A stretch of DNA of 64,000 bases from Dallia pectoralis (GCA_029465975.1 CM055744.1:6545192-6609191); one strand, 5' to 3'. Counted from the stretch's first letter, positions 1-10,941 are shown. Notes: a model not told the origin generated them from the letters alone. Made by a program: numbers and translations.

Positions 1-861
1 GTACGCGTTAAAAGCAGGGGTGGTTTTCTGCATCAGTCCACGGCAGGGCGAGAGAAACACGAGAGATGTTAAAGCATGCGTAGGCTGATCTCAGGGATGC
101 ACTCTGACAGGATATGGACCGACAGCCAAGCCCAATTAGCCTTGTTTTACTGGGCTGCTATGGGGTGTCGGTGGGAGTGATCAGGGCAGTCAGGCATTCA
201 GCACTTGCCTGAGGGCATTTTACATTCACTGTAAGGGAAAAGTAGTGCATGATATTCTCCCGACCCGAATGCTTCCTTCAAAGTGTGGCGATGTAAATCT
301 AACAGTATCATTCATGTGAATATCAGAGACAACAGTCATTTTTCTAATAGGCTAATATGGTTTTGTTTTGTTACCGATAATTGCGAGTAATAATTTGCCA
401 TACATAGCTTAAAAATAAAAAAATCTGTAGGCTACAGTTGATCAGATTGAAGCACAAATTAATTTTAATATTAAGCATCTTGTTGTTTTGTACATGTTTG
501 GCACAATATTTAAAAAAAATGTAAAGCAGGCCTTTTTAATTCAGGAAGGGTTGGCTAATCATTCATTTTGATAGGCTAATGTTACTTGATGAAGTGCAAG
601 TAGCAACTTGAGCTTTTGTCTTTAGAATAAATTGTGCTGATTGTAACTTACAAATGGGAAAATAGACCTATTTGTGGTCAGCATGTGCTCATAAAATGTA
701 GCGTTATTGAATCTAATGTAAGTTTTTATTATCAGAGTAAACCTGCATACAAAAAAAAACTCTCCATCAAATTTCAAATATAATATATATAAAAAGCTGT
801 GTTCATTACACCTAATGATAATCGTTAGTTCCTCTCACACAGAGACGGTCCAGAACATTAC
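1..861. other. Non-coding DNA left of the ANKS1-like exon
   Basis: AT-rich sequence with short homopolymer runs. It lies downstream of a minus-strand splice donor at 861-860, so it is probably intron of the ANKS1-like gene. I see no exon, RNA gene or recognisable repeat in it. Confidence 0.5.
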
Positions 862-1167
862 CTCATCCCACTCGGAGGCGAAGGAAGGCGACCGCTCCAT
901 CCGTTCCTTCTCTGAGCTGCAGTCATTGACCGACTCACAGCATCTCAGAGAGCCGTCCTCCTCACCCAGGGGAGAGTCCGACAGGTCCGAGTCCGACTTG
1001 GAGAGACACCGCGTCAGCTTCAGGTCCTCTGGAGGCCTCGGCGTGACCGGAGGCTCATTCACAGCTTTCGGCATCTCCCTGGCATTTGCCTTGGCAGCGT
1101 GAACAACTGTGTCATAACTTCTATCTGTGTCCAGGGACGAGGCAGACATGGCTGTTGAGCCGCACGC
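862..1167 (-). CDS. Internal exon of an ANKS1-family (ankyrin repeat/SAM/PTB) adaptor gene, partial gene
   Basis: Minus-strand exon of 306 bases (102 codons) from an acceptor ending at 1168 (CCACACAG) to a donor GTAATG at 861. The peptide has a Ser-rich stretch with LSKSDSDL, then SPLGEEDGSL, and ends in RSPSFASEWDE. The last motif is what I remember just before the tandem SAM domains of ANKS1A/ANKS1B, where the next exon would continue with an EKIM-type sequence. ANKS1 proteins are cytoplasmic/synaptic adaptors that link Eph receptors and other tyrosine-signalling proteins through ankyrin, SAM and PTB domains. No ankyrin, SAM or PTB sequence is in the window; downstream exons must lie left of base 1. 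An in-frame ATG at 1149 allows this to be a first exon from an internal promoter, but the acceptor upstream fits better. The family call rests on a short motif. Confidence 0.5.
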
Positions 1168-2599
1168 CTGTGTGGTGGCAGTGTTAGAGTCCTGTCCTCA
1201 GGCTGCTGTTTCTCTTCTAGTGAGCTCACACACCCGCTGGACACTGCAGTTTGGGCTCTAAAACAACACGGCATCCAGGAGTCTCAGTGAGTACTGAAAT
1301 TTGTTTCTGTTCTGAAAATTCAGAGGAAAAACCCTGACAAAAGGGGTTTCGTTAGAAGTGCAACAGGAAATATATCTGTAGTGACACTTACAGGAAACCA
1401 CCTAGAGTACTAAATCGATGCATGGTTTTGGGAATGAGGCTTGCTGCCTGTCTATGGCTCAGATACAATCATTAGGTTCCACCCACAACTTGTATCCGGC
1501 TTCCTTCCCCTTCATGATTTTGCTGCAATGAGTTAAACAATTCCTTCCCCTGCCTCTTAGTCTCCTGCTTGTTTATTCCTGAAAACATTGTTTTGGTCCT
1601 ATGGTCAGCTTTCAGTTTATCAGTCAAATATTGCCAAATGTTCTGCTGTTCAAAAAGATGCTGGTCTCTACTTGTTTTTCCAAAACTCACTCAACAAATC
1701 AACAGAGGAACTCATTTACAATTAAATATCAGCTGATTTCAGGAACAGTAAATATCCTTCAAAGAATAAATTAAAAACCCTATTTATATAAGGTTTTCCC
1801 ATACCTCCACACGAGCTTTGTCTTTATCCAAAGAAGAGTGGAGTTCCTGCTCTTTGCTTGTCCTCAAACTCCCTGAGAACCACAGAGAACCACGTCTGTC
1901 TTGTCCTGTCCCAATCCTATAGTGGTGTCTGAGGCCTGGCCTTATTCAGACTGACAGCTGGGGAAATAAGGGTTAGTGACGCATTGGAAGCCTGACTGTT
2001 CATGGAGAGGTCTGTCCGGCACAGTTCATCCACAACTCAATGTGCTGTACTACTGGGTCATAGACAAACTATTAAATTCATTTTCTAATGTACCATGGTC
2101 CAGATACTTTTTCCGTTAGGCATGGGACATGACAATCAGGCATTTCATGGTTAATTTTGATGAAGAGGCTTGGCAAAAGATGTCTTGAGCCGAATGCAGA
2201 ACAGATCCCACTCACACTCTTCCATACGCAGCATTCTGTTCCTTAGCCACTGATAAGGACAAAAGGCTCTCTTGTATGGAAACCTTAACAATCGCCAGCA
2301 CCCACTGTCATTCACGCAGCAACCCTGCCCACTTCTGCCCACTTCTGCCCCATGACCGCCAAGGCTTTGCTATCCCACCACTTCCCTTTCGGTAGGGATG
2401 GTTCGTTCAAACTCCCAGAAGAGCTTGATGTCGGCATGAAACTCTTGCCACACTAACAAACCGTTCTAGTTTAATGAGGTTTTTCAAGGAACCCCTCTGA
2501 AAAGTTTCAGAAGAACCTCTGTATTAAAATTCAAACCTTAACTAATTTGTCATGGGAACTGTTTTAACAATGTATTGTAGACATTTTGATGTACGACTC

Positions 2600-2890
2600 T
2601 CTAAAACCTGATCCAGAGGCATAATCCATGTAAGAAGATATGGTTGAGAAAATCATCTAATCCCTGGTTTAACTATTCACTGCTATTTACAAAAGCAATG
2701 AGGCATGGACTCTTAGATCTTTGAAATCAGGACAGCTAGTAGAGCCCAGAATCAAAACTAAACATGGTGAAGCTGCATTCAGCAGTTACACTGCGTGCAA
2801 CTGGAATAAATTACCAGAAGATCTTTGACATGCCCCAAATGTATCCACTTTTAAAGTCAGGTTTAAAACATTTCTCTTTTCCGGAGCATA
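2600..2890 (+). mobile_element. 3'-end relic of a LINE (non-LTR retrotransposon)
   Basis: Broken plus-strand frames carry the typical end of a LINE ORF2. A WNKLP-like stretch near 2810 (TGGAATAAATTACCAGAAGATC) is followed by a 'STFKVRFKTFLF'-like segment at 2850-2880. This arrangement is common in L2/Rex-type elements of fish. Stops and shifts show that it is dead. Confidence 0.5.
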
Positions 2891-2899
2891 TGACGGAGC

Positions 2900-3125
2900 A
2901 GTTAAACTTTAAAGACTTCTCGGATAGGTTCTAGAGACCTGGAAAGTTTCTAGAGAGCTTTTGAAAAAAGTTCTTAAGATCTGGAAGTTCTAAAGACTTC
3001 TCGGTCAGGTTCAAGAGACCTGGAAAAATACTAAAGATTTTTTAAATAAAGTTCTTAGGACCTGAAAGTTAGAAATACTTCTTGGCTAGGTTCTATTGAC
3101 CTGAAAAGTTTCTTAATCTTTTGAG
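2900..3125. repeat. Three degenerate tandem copies of a ~75-bp unit
   Basis: The motif 'acttctcgg...aggttctagagacctggaaag...gttcttaggacctg' recurs three times with decay (starts near 2918, 2996 and 3076). It reads as an old local tandem duplication directly after the LINE relic. No coding sense is visible. Confidence 0.6.
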
Positions 3126-4089
3126 TGATATAAACATATATTGAGATGTAATGTTTTAAATGTACATGATGCCAGTAAACAGGTTGCTATGAATATAAAA
3201 TGCATGTATTTTATTATTTCTTCTTTCTTTCCTTTGCGTAAAGGACATTGAATTGCTTCTATGTATGAATTGTGTTATATTAATAAACGTGCTTAGTAAG
3301 GCTAGTAAAACAAGACCAAGCTTGGACTGACAGATTTTCCTAAAAAAAAGACTTTTATGTGAACATACTTTGTAATGGAAACCTGTCCAAATTCTGGAAA
3401 ACTGTGTAGAATGCAAAAACAGTCCCTCGACCATACATCCTCAATAGATATATTAAATTCTGCGGCTATTATTTCAAATGTAACTATATATATACATATA
3501 ATCAACATTTAATGGCAGTAGGCTGTAGTTTTTAAAGAAAAACATTGCTATCCCTAATCCAAAGAAGAAGAAAAAGTAAGATTAAAGATTATATTCATGA
3601 AATCTAAGAAATCATAAAAGAACATTCATAAGAGATGAGGTTGTTTCGTTGAAAATCATGTCTTTGCTTCTTTTCTAGCTACAGACATAAAATCTACTGG
3701 GACTAATTAACTTCGTCCAGGCCTACTGGTTATTGCTGCATTACAACTCTACACATTATATTCCTAAAAGTGCTTTCTGGCATCCTTGAAGTTTGGGAAA
3801 TCACCTACATGTCCTCACTGTATAAGGGTAAACGAGTGAACATGATTAGCATTGGTGGGATCTAAAATAACTAGACTTTGCTCTCTAATTGATGCTGCCT
3901 TTTTAAAGTTCTGGATTCATTGGTAACTGGAAAATATTATTTTTAACAGATATTCTGGCATAGTACTTCTACTGTGACTAAATGGACGGAGATTGTTAGC
4001 AAATCCATGATGACAATTAGAAGACAAATTAAGTTGTGTTAACCTGTTTGTTATTATTAATATTTTATTCACCCATTGTTGTATTTATA

Positions 4090-4147
4090 TCAACCATCGT
4101 TGATCTGTCGAAAGCTTTTGATTCCGTTGAGCAGTCAATCTTACAAT
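4090..4147 (+). mobile_element. Reverse-transcriptase motif relic of a LINE
   Basis: Plus-strand codons give TIVDLSKAFDSVEQSIL, the classic RT motif A of LINE ORF2 (D-L-S-K-A-F-D, with the catalytic Asp first). The flanking sequence drops out of frame within a few codons, so only a fragment survives. Confidence 0.65.
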
Positions 4148-4589
4148 TCTTGAGCTTGGACCAAGACACTTTCCTCTGGTTTCAAAATGACCTCATGGAT
4201 AGAAATTAGGCTATTCTAATCGACAGATTAGTCCACTCATTTTGGCAGTGGCTATATTTTTGACTAGTGTCCCTCTCAACAGAATACAAGTGGGTGGTTG
4301 GGGATGTTTCTGAGGACAGCCTTTTCTAAACAATTTCATATTTGTGTCATATTGTGTACATTTGCTAAATAATTTACTATGTTCCAGGGGATAATAAATT
4401 GTTCAAAATGTTATTTCGAGCTGTCGCTTTTTAGTGATTTTGGACAATATTCTGGACTATGTTTTTTATGTTATTATGTCTTCATGAAGTTGTTTTTTCG
4501 TTAGGACTTATACTAACCTACTACGGGACCCCAAGGGCTCCACAACTCATTCGAATGCTAAAACAGACGCACTCGCAAGTCCGCTAGAA

Positions 4590-5085
4590 AGTAATGATTC
4601 AAGACATTGCTGAACCTGGAAAAACCAGGTTGCTGCTGGAAGAGGTGTTAGTGAGTCCAGAAGGGGCTGCATTCTGGTCTGTGTGGGTGCTAACGCCCCA
4701 GTATAGTGACGGGGACACTATACTGTCAAAAAGCACCGTCCTTCGGAACAAAACAAACCTTGAAAACAAGGCCTTGACTCTCTGTGGTCATTAAAATCCC
4801 CAGGGTGTCCTTTGATAAAGAGTAGGGGTGTAACCCCGGCATCCTGGCCAAATTTGCCCCTTGTCCTCTGTCCATCATGGCCACCTAATCATCCCCATAT
4901 ATATAATTGGCTTCTTCATCACCGTCTCCTCTCCACCAGTAAGCTGGTATGCGGTGTGCGTTCTGGCGCAATATGGCTGCCGTCGCATCATCCAGGTGGA
5001 TGCTGCACATTGGTGGTGGTTGTAAAAAGCGCTTTGAGTTCCCAGGGAAAAAAGCGCAATATAAATGTAATTAATTATTATTAAG
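4590..5085 (+). repeat. Teleost interspersed repeat ending in a 'GCGC.ATATAAATGTAA' tail
   Basis: The block runs from 'cattgctgaacctgg' to 'aaaagcgcaatataaatgtaat'. It contains the stretch 'gcaatatggctgccgtcgc', which I recognise as a high-copy repeat in many fish genomes. I cannot name the family with confidence. The two open frames inside it (66 and 90 codons) are therefore not counted as genes. Confidence 0.55.
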
Positions 5086-5969
5086 GCGTAGGGCTGTGGA
5101 GGCTAAGTGTTTGAATTGCATCTAAAGTATCTGCAAAAATCCCGCTCATGCAAGCCATTTTGCACACGCGTAATATTTCGCATTGATCTGGCACCATGGT
5201 CTTCCAACTAGCTAGATTTCAAATAAAATACTGCCAAATCCCCCAAAAAACCTTTCTCCCTCAACTTTAACCTCCATTTGAGTGTGCAGCAATCTGAGGC
5301 CACATGAGACCATATGGTGGGCACTCTGAGCATGTGCATAGGACAGACTAACTAGATTGGGGTTGTCTAACTATATTTCTGGAAGAATTCCAGCATGCAT
5401 TGTCGTCCCAAATTGTATTTCGTCAGATTTTTTAAAAATGACTTTAACATCCGCAAACAATGGTTCAACATCCACATGTAGACATAAAAAAATGCCAACA
5501 TTTGCAATTACACCCTTCTTGAATCGATGGACCACACCGGGGGAGAAATTATTACTCAATGTTTATGGAACATGTACCTTTGATGTGAAGTTTTGCACAT
5601 TCTCAGTTCGGTGCTTCTGTTTGAACTGATGACATTTTTCTTTAAACATTTTTCACGTTGTTTCAGGATTTTAATGTAATCAACGAAATATAAAACCTTA
5701 AAAAAATATATACAAATCTAATTTTACTACGGTAGGACTACATGTTTTTTTTTATTGAATGATCAGATTTTCATGTCGACCTCTTATTGTTTTGGTTGCG
5801 ATAAAAAAAAACATTGAGAACAGAAAGCTTTATGTAAACTACACAACAATGCCTGCATCAGTCACAAACAACGCAATATCTTAATGGATGGTTTGGGTCA
5901 GGAATTAACGTCTACATGAAATACGCTTCCAAACGTGAATGAGGAACTTCCCAAATGATTTTGCTATGG

Positions 5970-6069
5970 CTTATGAACCGGAAGCAGAAGCGTAACCGGA
6001 GTTCCGGTTTCCACATTACCATCCACGTGCTAGCAGCATCTTCTTTAGCCGCATTGCCACAAGTCTGCC
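5970..6069 (+). promoter_or_regulatory. GNL3 promoter and 5'UTR: ETS sites, MYC E-box, TOP-like start
   Basis: Directly upstream of the GNL3 ATG are an ETS/GABP-type AACCGGAAGC (5976-5985), a second one reversed (TTCCGGTTT, 6002-6010) and a canonical E-box CACGTG (6024-6029). A pyrimidine tract CTTCTTT starts at C6040, 30 bases before the ATG, as in 5'TOP mRNAs. No TATA box is visible. ETS plus TOP is usual for snoRNA host genes, and MYC control of nucleostemin is published. The sites are seen; their use here is inferred. Confidence 0.6.
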
Positions 6070-9000
6070 ATGAAGCGTCCGGGTAATGGAAGCTAATCTG
6101 TCTTTAATTGTTGCGGGTTTATTAGGAGTTTTTGTTATTAACTAACAATATATCGTAGCTGTGATTTGGGTTGAATACCTGGGTCTTGCCAGTAAGACTG
6201 TATTTATTTCTCCTAACAATCTGTAGGTTCTTGGGGTCTGGTACTGGCTAGCATTAGCTAAAGCAGCCAACTATAACCAGTCAATCGGCAAGGATATACT
6301 TTTCATGCGTGTTTTTCCAAATCTTTTTCAGGCTTAAAGAAAGCAAGTAAACGGGTGACCTGTTCCAAACGTTACAAAATACAGAAAAAGGTAAATATAA
6401 CTATTAAGTTGGTTCGGCTGTGATAACTACTTCTGATCATAGTGTCACGGATTCATGCAGTAACAGAATGTTAGGATACTAATATAGTTATTAGTGATCA
6501 GCAATTGCCTTTATCAACGTCGAGGATAAAATATTTAATTGAATAATGTAATTCATCTTTTAAATATAACAATGTAATTCATCTTTTAAATATAACATTT
6601 GTATAGTTTTTAAATAAACACATACATTTGGCGACCCGACCCCGGACAAGCGGTTGAAGATGAGATGAGAGAGACATTTGGTAAATTTAGTAGTAACAAC
6701 TATAACTGTAATATTTATTTTAAGAGGTACTTAATCCTCAGATTATACCTAATTTACGTTAGGGCAATTGACGTTGAATTTTGAGATGTAAAAAACTACT
6801 ATTAGTTGTAATCTCCATGCTAACAAACGAGTTGACGTCTTGAAGTAAACCTTCTATTCGAATCTAAGATCCGATGGTGTAAAGAGAAAATCTGAATGTT
6901 GGCATGTCGTTATAGCCTGTCATCCCTTCCTTTGCCCTTGTTCTAGGCCAGGCTATTAGTACTGGGGGGATGGTATTTGTAGTTGCATATCATCATATTG
7001 TCTGTACACTTGTTTTTCATCTTTAGGACTATATTGATTTTGACCTAGTTTGCTGTATATGTATCTTGTGAACAGGGAATGCATTTCTTTTAATCTCTAA
7101 TGTCTTTGACTGATTTATGGGCATTTGTTTTGTTGTGGTATTTGTTTTTAGGTTCGGGAACACAACAAAAAACTTCGGAAAGATGCCAAAAAGAAGGGCG
7201 TTGGCAAAAAACCCAAAAAAGACATTGGTGTTCCTAACAAAGCACCCTTCAAAGAGGATATTCTGAGGGAAGCAGAACAACGGAGGTTAAAGGTATGGTT
7301 CTGAACGCTTTTGGCGATTACATCCAAGTACATGTGAGGTCGGATAATTGCTGTTATATTTGAACAAGCAAAAAATAAATGCTACTTTATAATTTATCTT
7401 CTTCTAAACCAGCTTGAAGAAGATAAGGAGAAAAAGAAACTTGCAAAACAACAAGAACGGGCTAAAAAACGAAAAAGTGAAACTTCTACCAGCACTGATG
7501 CAGTCCCGAAAGAGAAGAAAGCTAGAAAGGTAAAGGATAAAGTGGTGTTCCTATAAGATTACGCCTTTACTTTCTTAATATTATTTATTCGTTTATGTTA
7601 TCATTACACATTTCAACTCCACAGGAGTTACCATCACAAGAGGACCTTGTGAAACAGATGGTAAAACAGAGTGACCCAAGGAATTCAAAGAAGTCCCTTT
7701 GTTCAGAATTAAAAAAGGTAAGGTTATTATATCTACATGGAAAGTATAGCCCTTGTCTAGCTGAGTTGCTCTGCAACAAAACTGACATGAGGACATGCCG
7801 TACCTGAGTGCCCCTATGATTAGAAGTCACTAGGCTTTTTTTTTCTTCCTCTAGGTGATTGATGCCTCAGATGTTCTAGTTGAAGTCCTAGATGCCAGAG
7901 ATCCCATTGGCTCCAGGTGTCCACAGCTAGAGGATGCTGTGCTTAAGAGTAACGGAAACAAGAAACTACTATTCCTGTTGAATAAAATAGGTAATAATAC
8001 AATTCTTTCATGTCAATTGATTGTCTTTAAGGTTTTGCGACAGTTACTCAAGGTAATTTGAATTTTAACTGACATTTCTAATCATTCAGATCTTGTCCCT
8101 AAAGAAAATGTTGAGAAATGGCTCCAGTGTCTTCAGCTTGAGTTTCCAGCGGTGGCATTCAAGGCATCCACACAACTACAGGACAAAACCGTGGTATGGG
8201 GGTGTGTGGTTGGGGGGGTGTCACTGCGTCAATACCTGGTAGAACCACCTTTGGTAAAAGTTACAGTTACTCGTCTACCCGCTGTTATGTTTAGTGGGAC
8301 CTTTCTAGTCTGTCCAGTTTTTAATTGGATTGAGGTCTGGTTCATTGTTGTACACTATTTTGTTAAACCACTTCAGTATGGCTGTTTTCAATGATGTTGA
8401 CATTTATAAGCTGTTTCCCTAAAATCTTCCAGCTCAGGAAAATCACAACTATTGACATGACCCATGTTTAATTTGTTTTAGTTAATCATGTTAATTCGTA
8501 AGGAAAGTCTACAAATTGGAATACAAATGCGATCCAGTGTAGAATGACTGTTATATATTGGGATATAAACTATTAATGTATCGGTTGTCTTTTTTTTTAA
8601 CTTCTGTTAAACAGCAAGACAAGAAATCCAGGTTTGCAACTCTGAATGGGGTAGTGGACCAGACCAAAGGTGTGCAGTGTTATGGCAGCAGTGGCTTTCT
8701 ACAGCTGCTGGCTGACTACGCCAATACAACAGAGAGAGAGGGCTCACTGAAAGTGGGCTTAGTTGGTAAGGAAACATATACAGTCAATATGATCAATTAG
8801 GTTTGTAAATGAGATATGATGATACCTTATGTGAACTACTGATGCCCGTGAAGACCAATAATCCAACGCTGATCTCATCAACGCTTGTTTATTTGTAAGG
8901 GTTTATTCTGCACTGAGTACATGTTGTCTGGTAAACCTCTGATTTGGGGTTCTCTTGTCTGCCATCCCCTCCCAGGGTTCCCCAACGTGGGTAAGAGCAG

Positions 9001-10941
9001 TCTGATCAACAGCCTCAAGGGGATTAGGGCTTGTAATGCCGGAGTCCAGAGAGGTATCACCAGGCAAGTGAGCTTGAACCATTAATGCATTTGGGATGGG
9101 AATTGTGACGGATCTCCTTACCAGATGGTTTGGATTTTATTGAAGCATGATGAAGTTGAAGATCTGACACAACCATGGAGTCTATATTCAATCCAACACT
9201 GAGCTTCATTTACGTCATCTGGTTCTTGCCAATGATAACACAACAGTCAATGTGTCATTGGTCTCGCACTGTTTACTTGAATTTGCTCCATTTAAGAGTG
9301 TAAATTAAAGTGTGCAAACTAACACCATGGCCGACTAACAGGTGTTTTCAAGACGTCCACATCTCCAAGAATGTTAAGATGATTGACAGCCCGGGGATAG
9401 TGGCGGCCCAGTCCAACCCAAAAGCTGCCATGGCGCTAAGGAGTCTCCAGGTGGAGGATAAGCAGGAGAATGTTCTAGAGGCTGTCAGGGCTCTGCTGAA
9501 ACAGTGCAACAAGCAACAGGTGAGACAAAGGAGATCATTGGTGTTGGCTAATGAGTATAAGATCATGTCCTTTTCCTGCTGAGATTACTGGAAAGGTCAT
9601 CAGGCACTTTGTCTTTCAGATAATGCTTCAGTACAACGTTCCAGACTTTAGAAACTCTCTAGAGTTTTTAACCCTTTTTGCCAAGAAACGTGGATTTCTG
9701 CAGAAGGGAGGAGTCCCCAACACAGAACTTGCTGCCACTACCTTCCTCAATGATTGGACGGGGTGAGTTAACATCAGAATGTGTCATCAGTGATGTAAGC
9801 ATACCCAGGAGGCATGAATATGATGTCAGTTAATGTAGTGCTGAAGTTACGGTGAAGACTTCTAATCCAACTCTGATTCCATTGCTAGGGGGCTAGAGTA
9901 CCTGGCCTGAAAATTGGAACAAAAGTCCATTTTGATTAATTATGTAAAATATTTTTTCCCAGTGCAAAGCTTAGTTATCACTGCAAAGTCCCAGAGAATC
10001 CCGGTCTTCCCACATACCTCTCTGAAGACATTGTAACCAAGATGCGGAAAGGCTGGAACTTGAACAGGCTGAAGAGGGACAACACGGAGACTATACAAAG
10101 TAATATATTTTTTATAGATTTTACAAATGAATGCATGTCTATAAAGTAATATATATATATTTTTTATAGATTTCTCATTATACAAATGCATGTCTATGAT
10201 AACCTATCACTTGTTCTCTAAGGTGTAAAGTTCCCAAACCAGGCCAGCAGTATTGTCCTCCTGTCTAAAGGCTTCACTGCTGGGGTTCTGAATGAAAGTG
10301 ACTTGGTGGAGGACAAACCTGTTATTGAGCCCATGGAGAAAGAAATGGAGGATGACTGTGAAATCCTAAAGGTAGTGGAGTCTCACCTCGTGTTTTTAAT
10401 CTGTTATATTTAAAATGTACTTATGTATGTATCTTATCTGTGTAGAGTCAGAGCCTACTTCTGATGTCTATTGTGGTTGTAAACTGTAATAGGTTTCCAA
10501 TCTGTGCAAATACTCTTCCCCTATTTCAGGCTGAAGAAGTGTGTGATGCAGACGCTGTGGGAGAGGAAACAAAGGAGCCACAAAGAGAAACACCAGACAC
10601 AAGTAAATGAATGTTGTGTATTTAATGTTCAAATCCTAATGTGTCAGCTTGTGTGGAGATGAGGACAACATGAAGTCTGAGTTTAAATGACGACTTCTAA
10701 TCCAACTCTGATTCCACTGCAGTCACACAAAGTACCTTATCTAGCATGGAAGTTATTCATGTTACTGTGGATTTAATGTTTATGAGGGCAAATGCTTCCT
10801 TACAGAAGTGTTAACACAATCTCTCTTTTTGTTGATATAGAACCAGCCACTGTGAGGTTCCAGGTTCCTGTCCCAGTCAATATTGACCTCTCGTCAGTCC
10901 ACACAGATGATGCCTATGACTTCAACACAGATTTTAAATGA
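6070..10941 (+). CDS. gnl3: Nucleostemin, nucleolar GTP-binding protein (GNL3), complete, 15 coding exons, 560 aa
   Basis: Coding exons: 6070-6082, 6332-6390, 7152-7292, 7413-7529, 7625-7717, 7855-7990, 8090-8193, 8615-8765, 8976-9063, 9342-9519, 9620-9762, 9963-10099, 10223-10371, 10530-10602, 10841-10941. They sum to 1683 bases and all phases join; the human protein is 549 aa. The start MKRPGLKKASKR matches the mammalian start. A lysine-rich nucleolar N-terminus and charged helix (to about residue 120) precede a circularly permuted GTPase of the YlqF/YawG family: DARDP at about 154, G4 NKID at 184-187, G1 GFPNVGKSS at 272-280, G3 DSPG at 316-319. Like fish and unlike human, it keeps the full DSPG. 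The acidic tail ends in DDAYDFNTDFK. The protein shuttles on and off the nucleolus with GTP state and supports ribosome production, stem-cell proliferation and p53/telomere control. Intron 9 uses a GC donor. Four introns host snoRNAs. Very secure. Confidence 0.97.
6632..6673 (+). mobile_element. 42-bp LINE 3'-end insertion with 8-bp target-site duplication in GNL3 intron 2
   Basis: The sequence CGACCCGACCCCGGACAAGC followed by GGTTGAAGATGAGATGAGA equals the 3' end of the longer LINE copy at 62549-62586. It is bounded by identical ACATTTGG at 6624-6631 and 6674-6681. It is an extremely 5'-truncated retrotransposition. Confidence 0.8.
8809..8878 (+). ncRNA. C/D-box snoRNA, SNORD19-like, GNL3 intron 8
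   Basis: Terminal stem ATGAGAT (8809-8815) pairs with ATCTCAT (8872-8878). C box ATGATGA is at 8816-8822, D' CTGA at 8839-8842, a C'-like TGAAGA at 8849-8854 and D box CTGA at 8869-8872. The guide before the D box ends in ATCCAACG. Its core ATCCAAC pairs with 18S rRNA GTTGGAT, and the D+5 rule selects the first G of the GG in that target. This is the site I recall for human SNORD19 (about G683), which also lives in GNL3 introns. The snoRNA ends about 97 bases before the 3' splice site, typical spacing. Confidence 0.8.
9142..9207 (+). ncRNA. C/D-box snoRNA, SNORD19-like, GNL3 intron 9
   Basis: Perfect 5-bp stem GAAGC (9142-9146) / GCTTC (9203-9207). C box ATGATGA is at 9147-9153, D' CTGA at 9164-9167 and D box CTGA at 9199-9202. 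The guide ends in CAATCCAACA, with the same ATCCAAC core against 18S rRNA as in the other copies. It sits in the intron that uses the GC donor. Processing from the intron is inferred from position. Confidence 0.8.
9813..9882 (+). ncRNA. C/D-box snoRNA, SNORD19-like, GNL3 intron 11
   Basis: C box ATGATGT is at 9820-9826, D' CTGA at 9841-9844, C' TGAAGA at 9853-9858 and D box CTGA at 9873-9876. The ends pair as GAAT/ATTC. The guide TCTAATCCAACT gives an 8-bp match (ATCCAACT) to 18S AGTTGGAT, stronger than the copies in introns 8 and 9. The D-side half is identical to the intron-14 copy, showing recent duplication or tight constraint. Confidence 0.82.
10653..10717 (+). ncRNA. C/D-box snoRNA, SNORD19-like, GNL3 intron 14
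   Basis: Terminal stem GTGGA (10653-10657) pairs with TCCAC (10713-10717). A degenerate C box ATGAGGA is at 10659-10665, D' CTGA at 10677-10680, C' TGACGA at 10688-10693 and D box CTGA at 10708-10711. The guide CTTCTAATCCAACT is identical to the intron-11 copy and targets the same 18S site. The weakened C box may reduce its stability. Confidence 0.75.

Larger units (their letters stand above)
1168..5969. other. Repeat-rich spacer between the ANKS1-like exon and GNL3
   Basis: About 4.8 kb without a convincing gene. It contains two LINE relics (2600-2890 and 4090-4147), a short tandem repeat (2900-3125) and a common teleost interspersed repeat (4590-5085), listed separately. A minus-strand donor-like GAG/GTATGG at 1805-1804 ends an open stretch that could be an upstream ANKS1 exon, but I could not match it to the family. 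Confidence 0.5.

Noticed and set aside
8152..8394. Extended frame through GNL3 exon 7 into its intron
   Set aside because: Read-through past the donor at 8194. The downstream peptide is unlike nucleostemin, while splicing to 8615 restores the family sequence.
8391..8470. Possible fifth snoRNA in GNL3 intron 7 (ATGATGT at about 8391)
   Set aside because: A C-box-like motif is present, but no D box CTGA or closing stem follows at the right distance.
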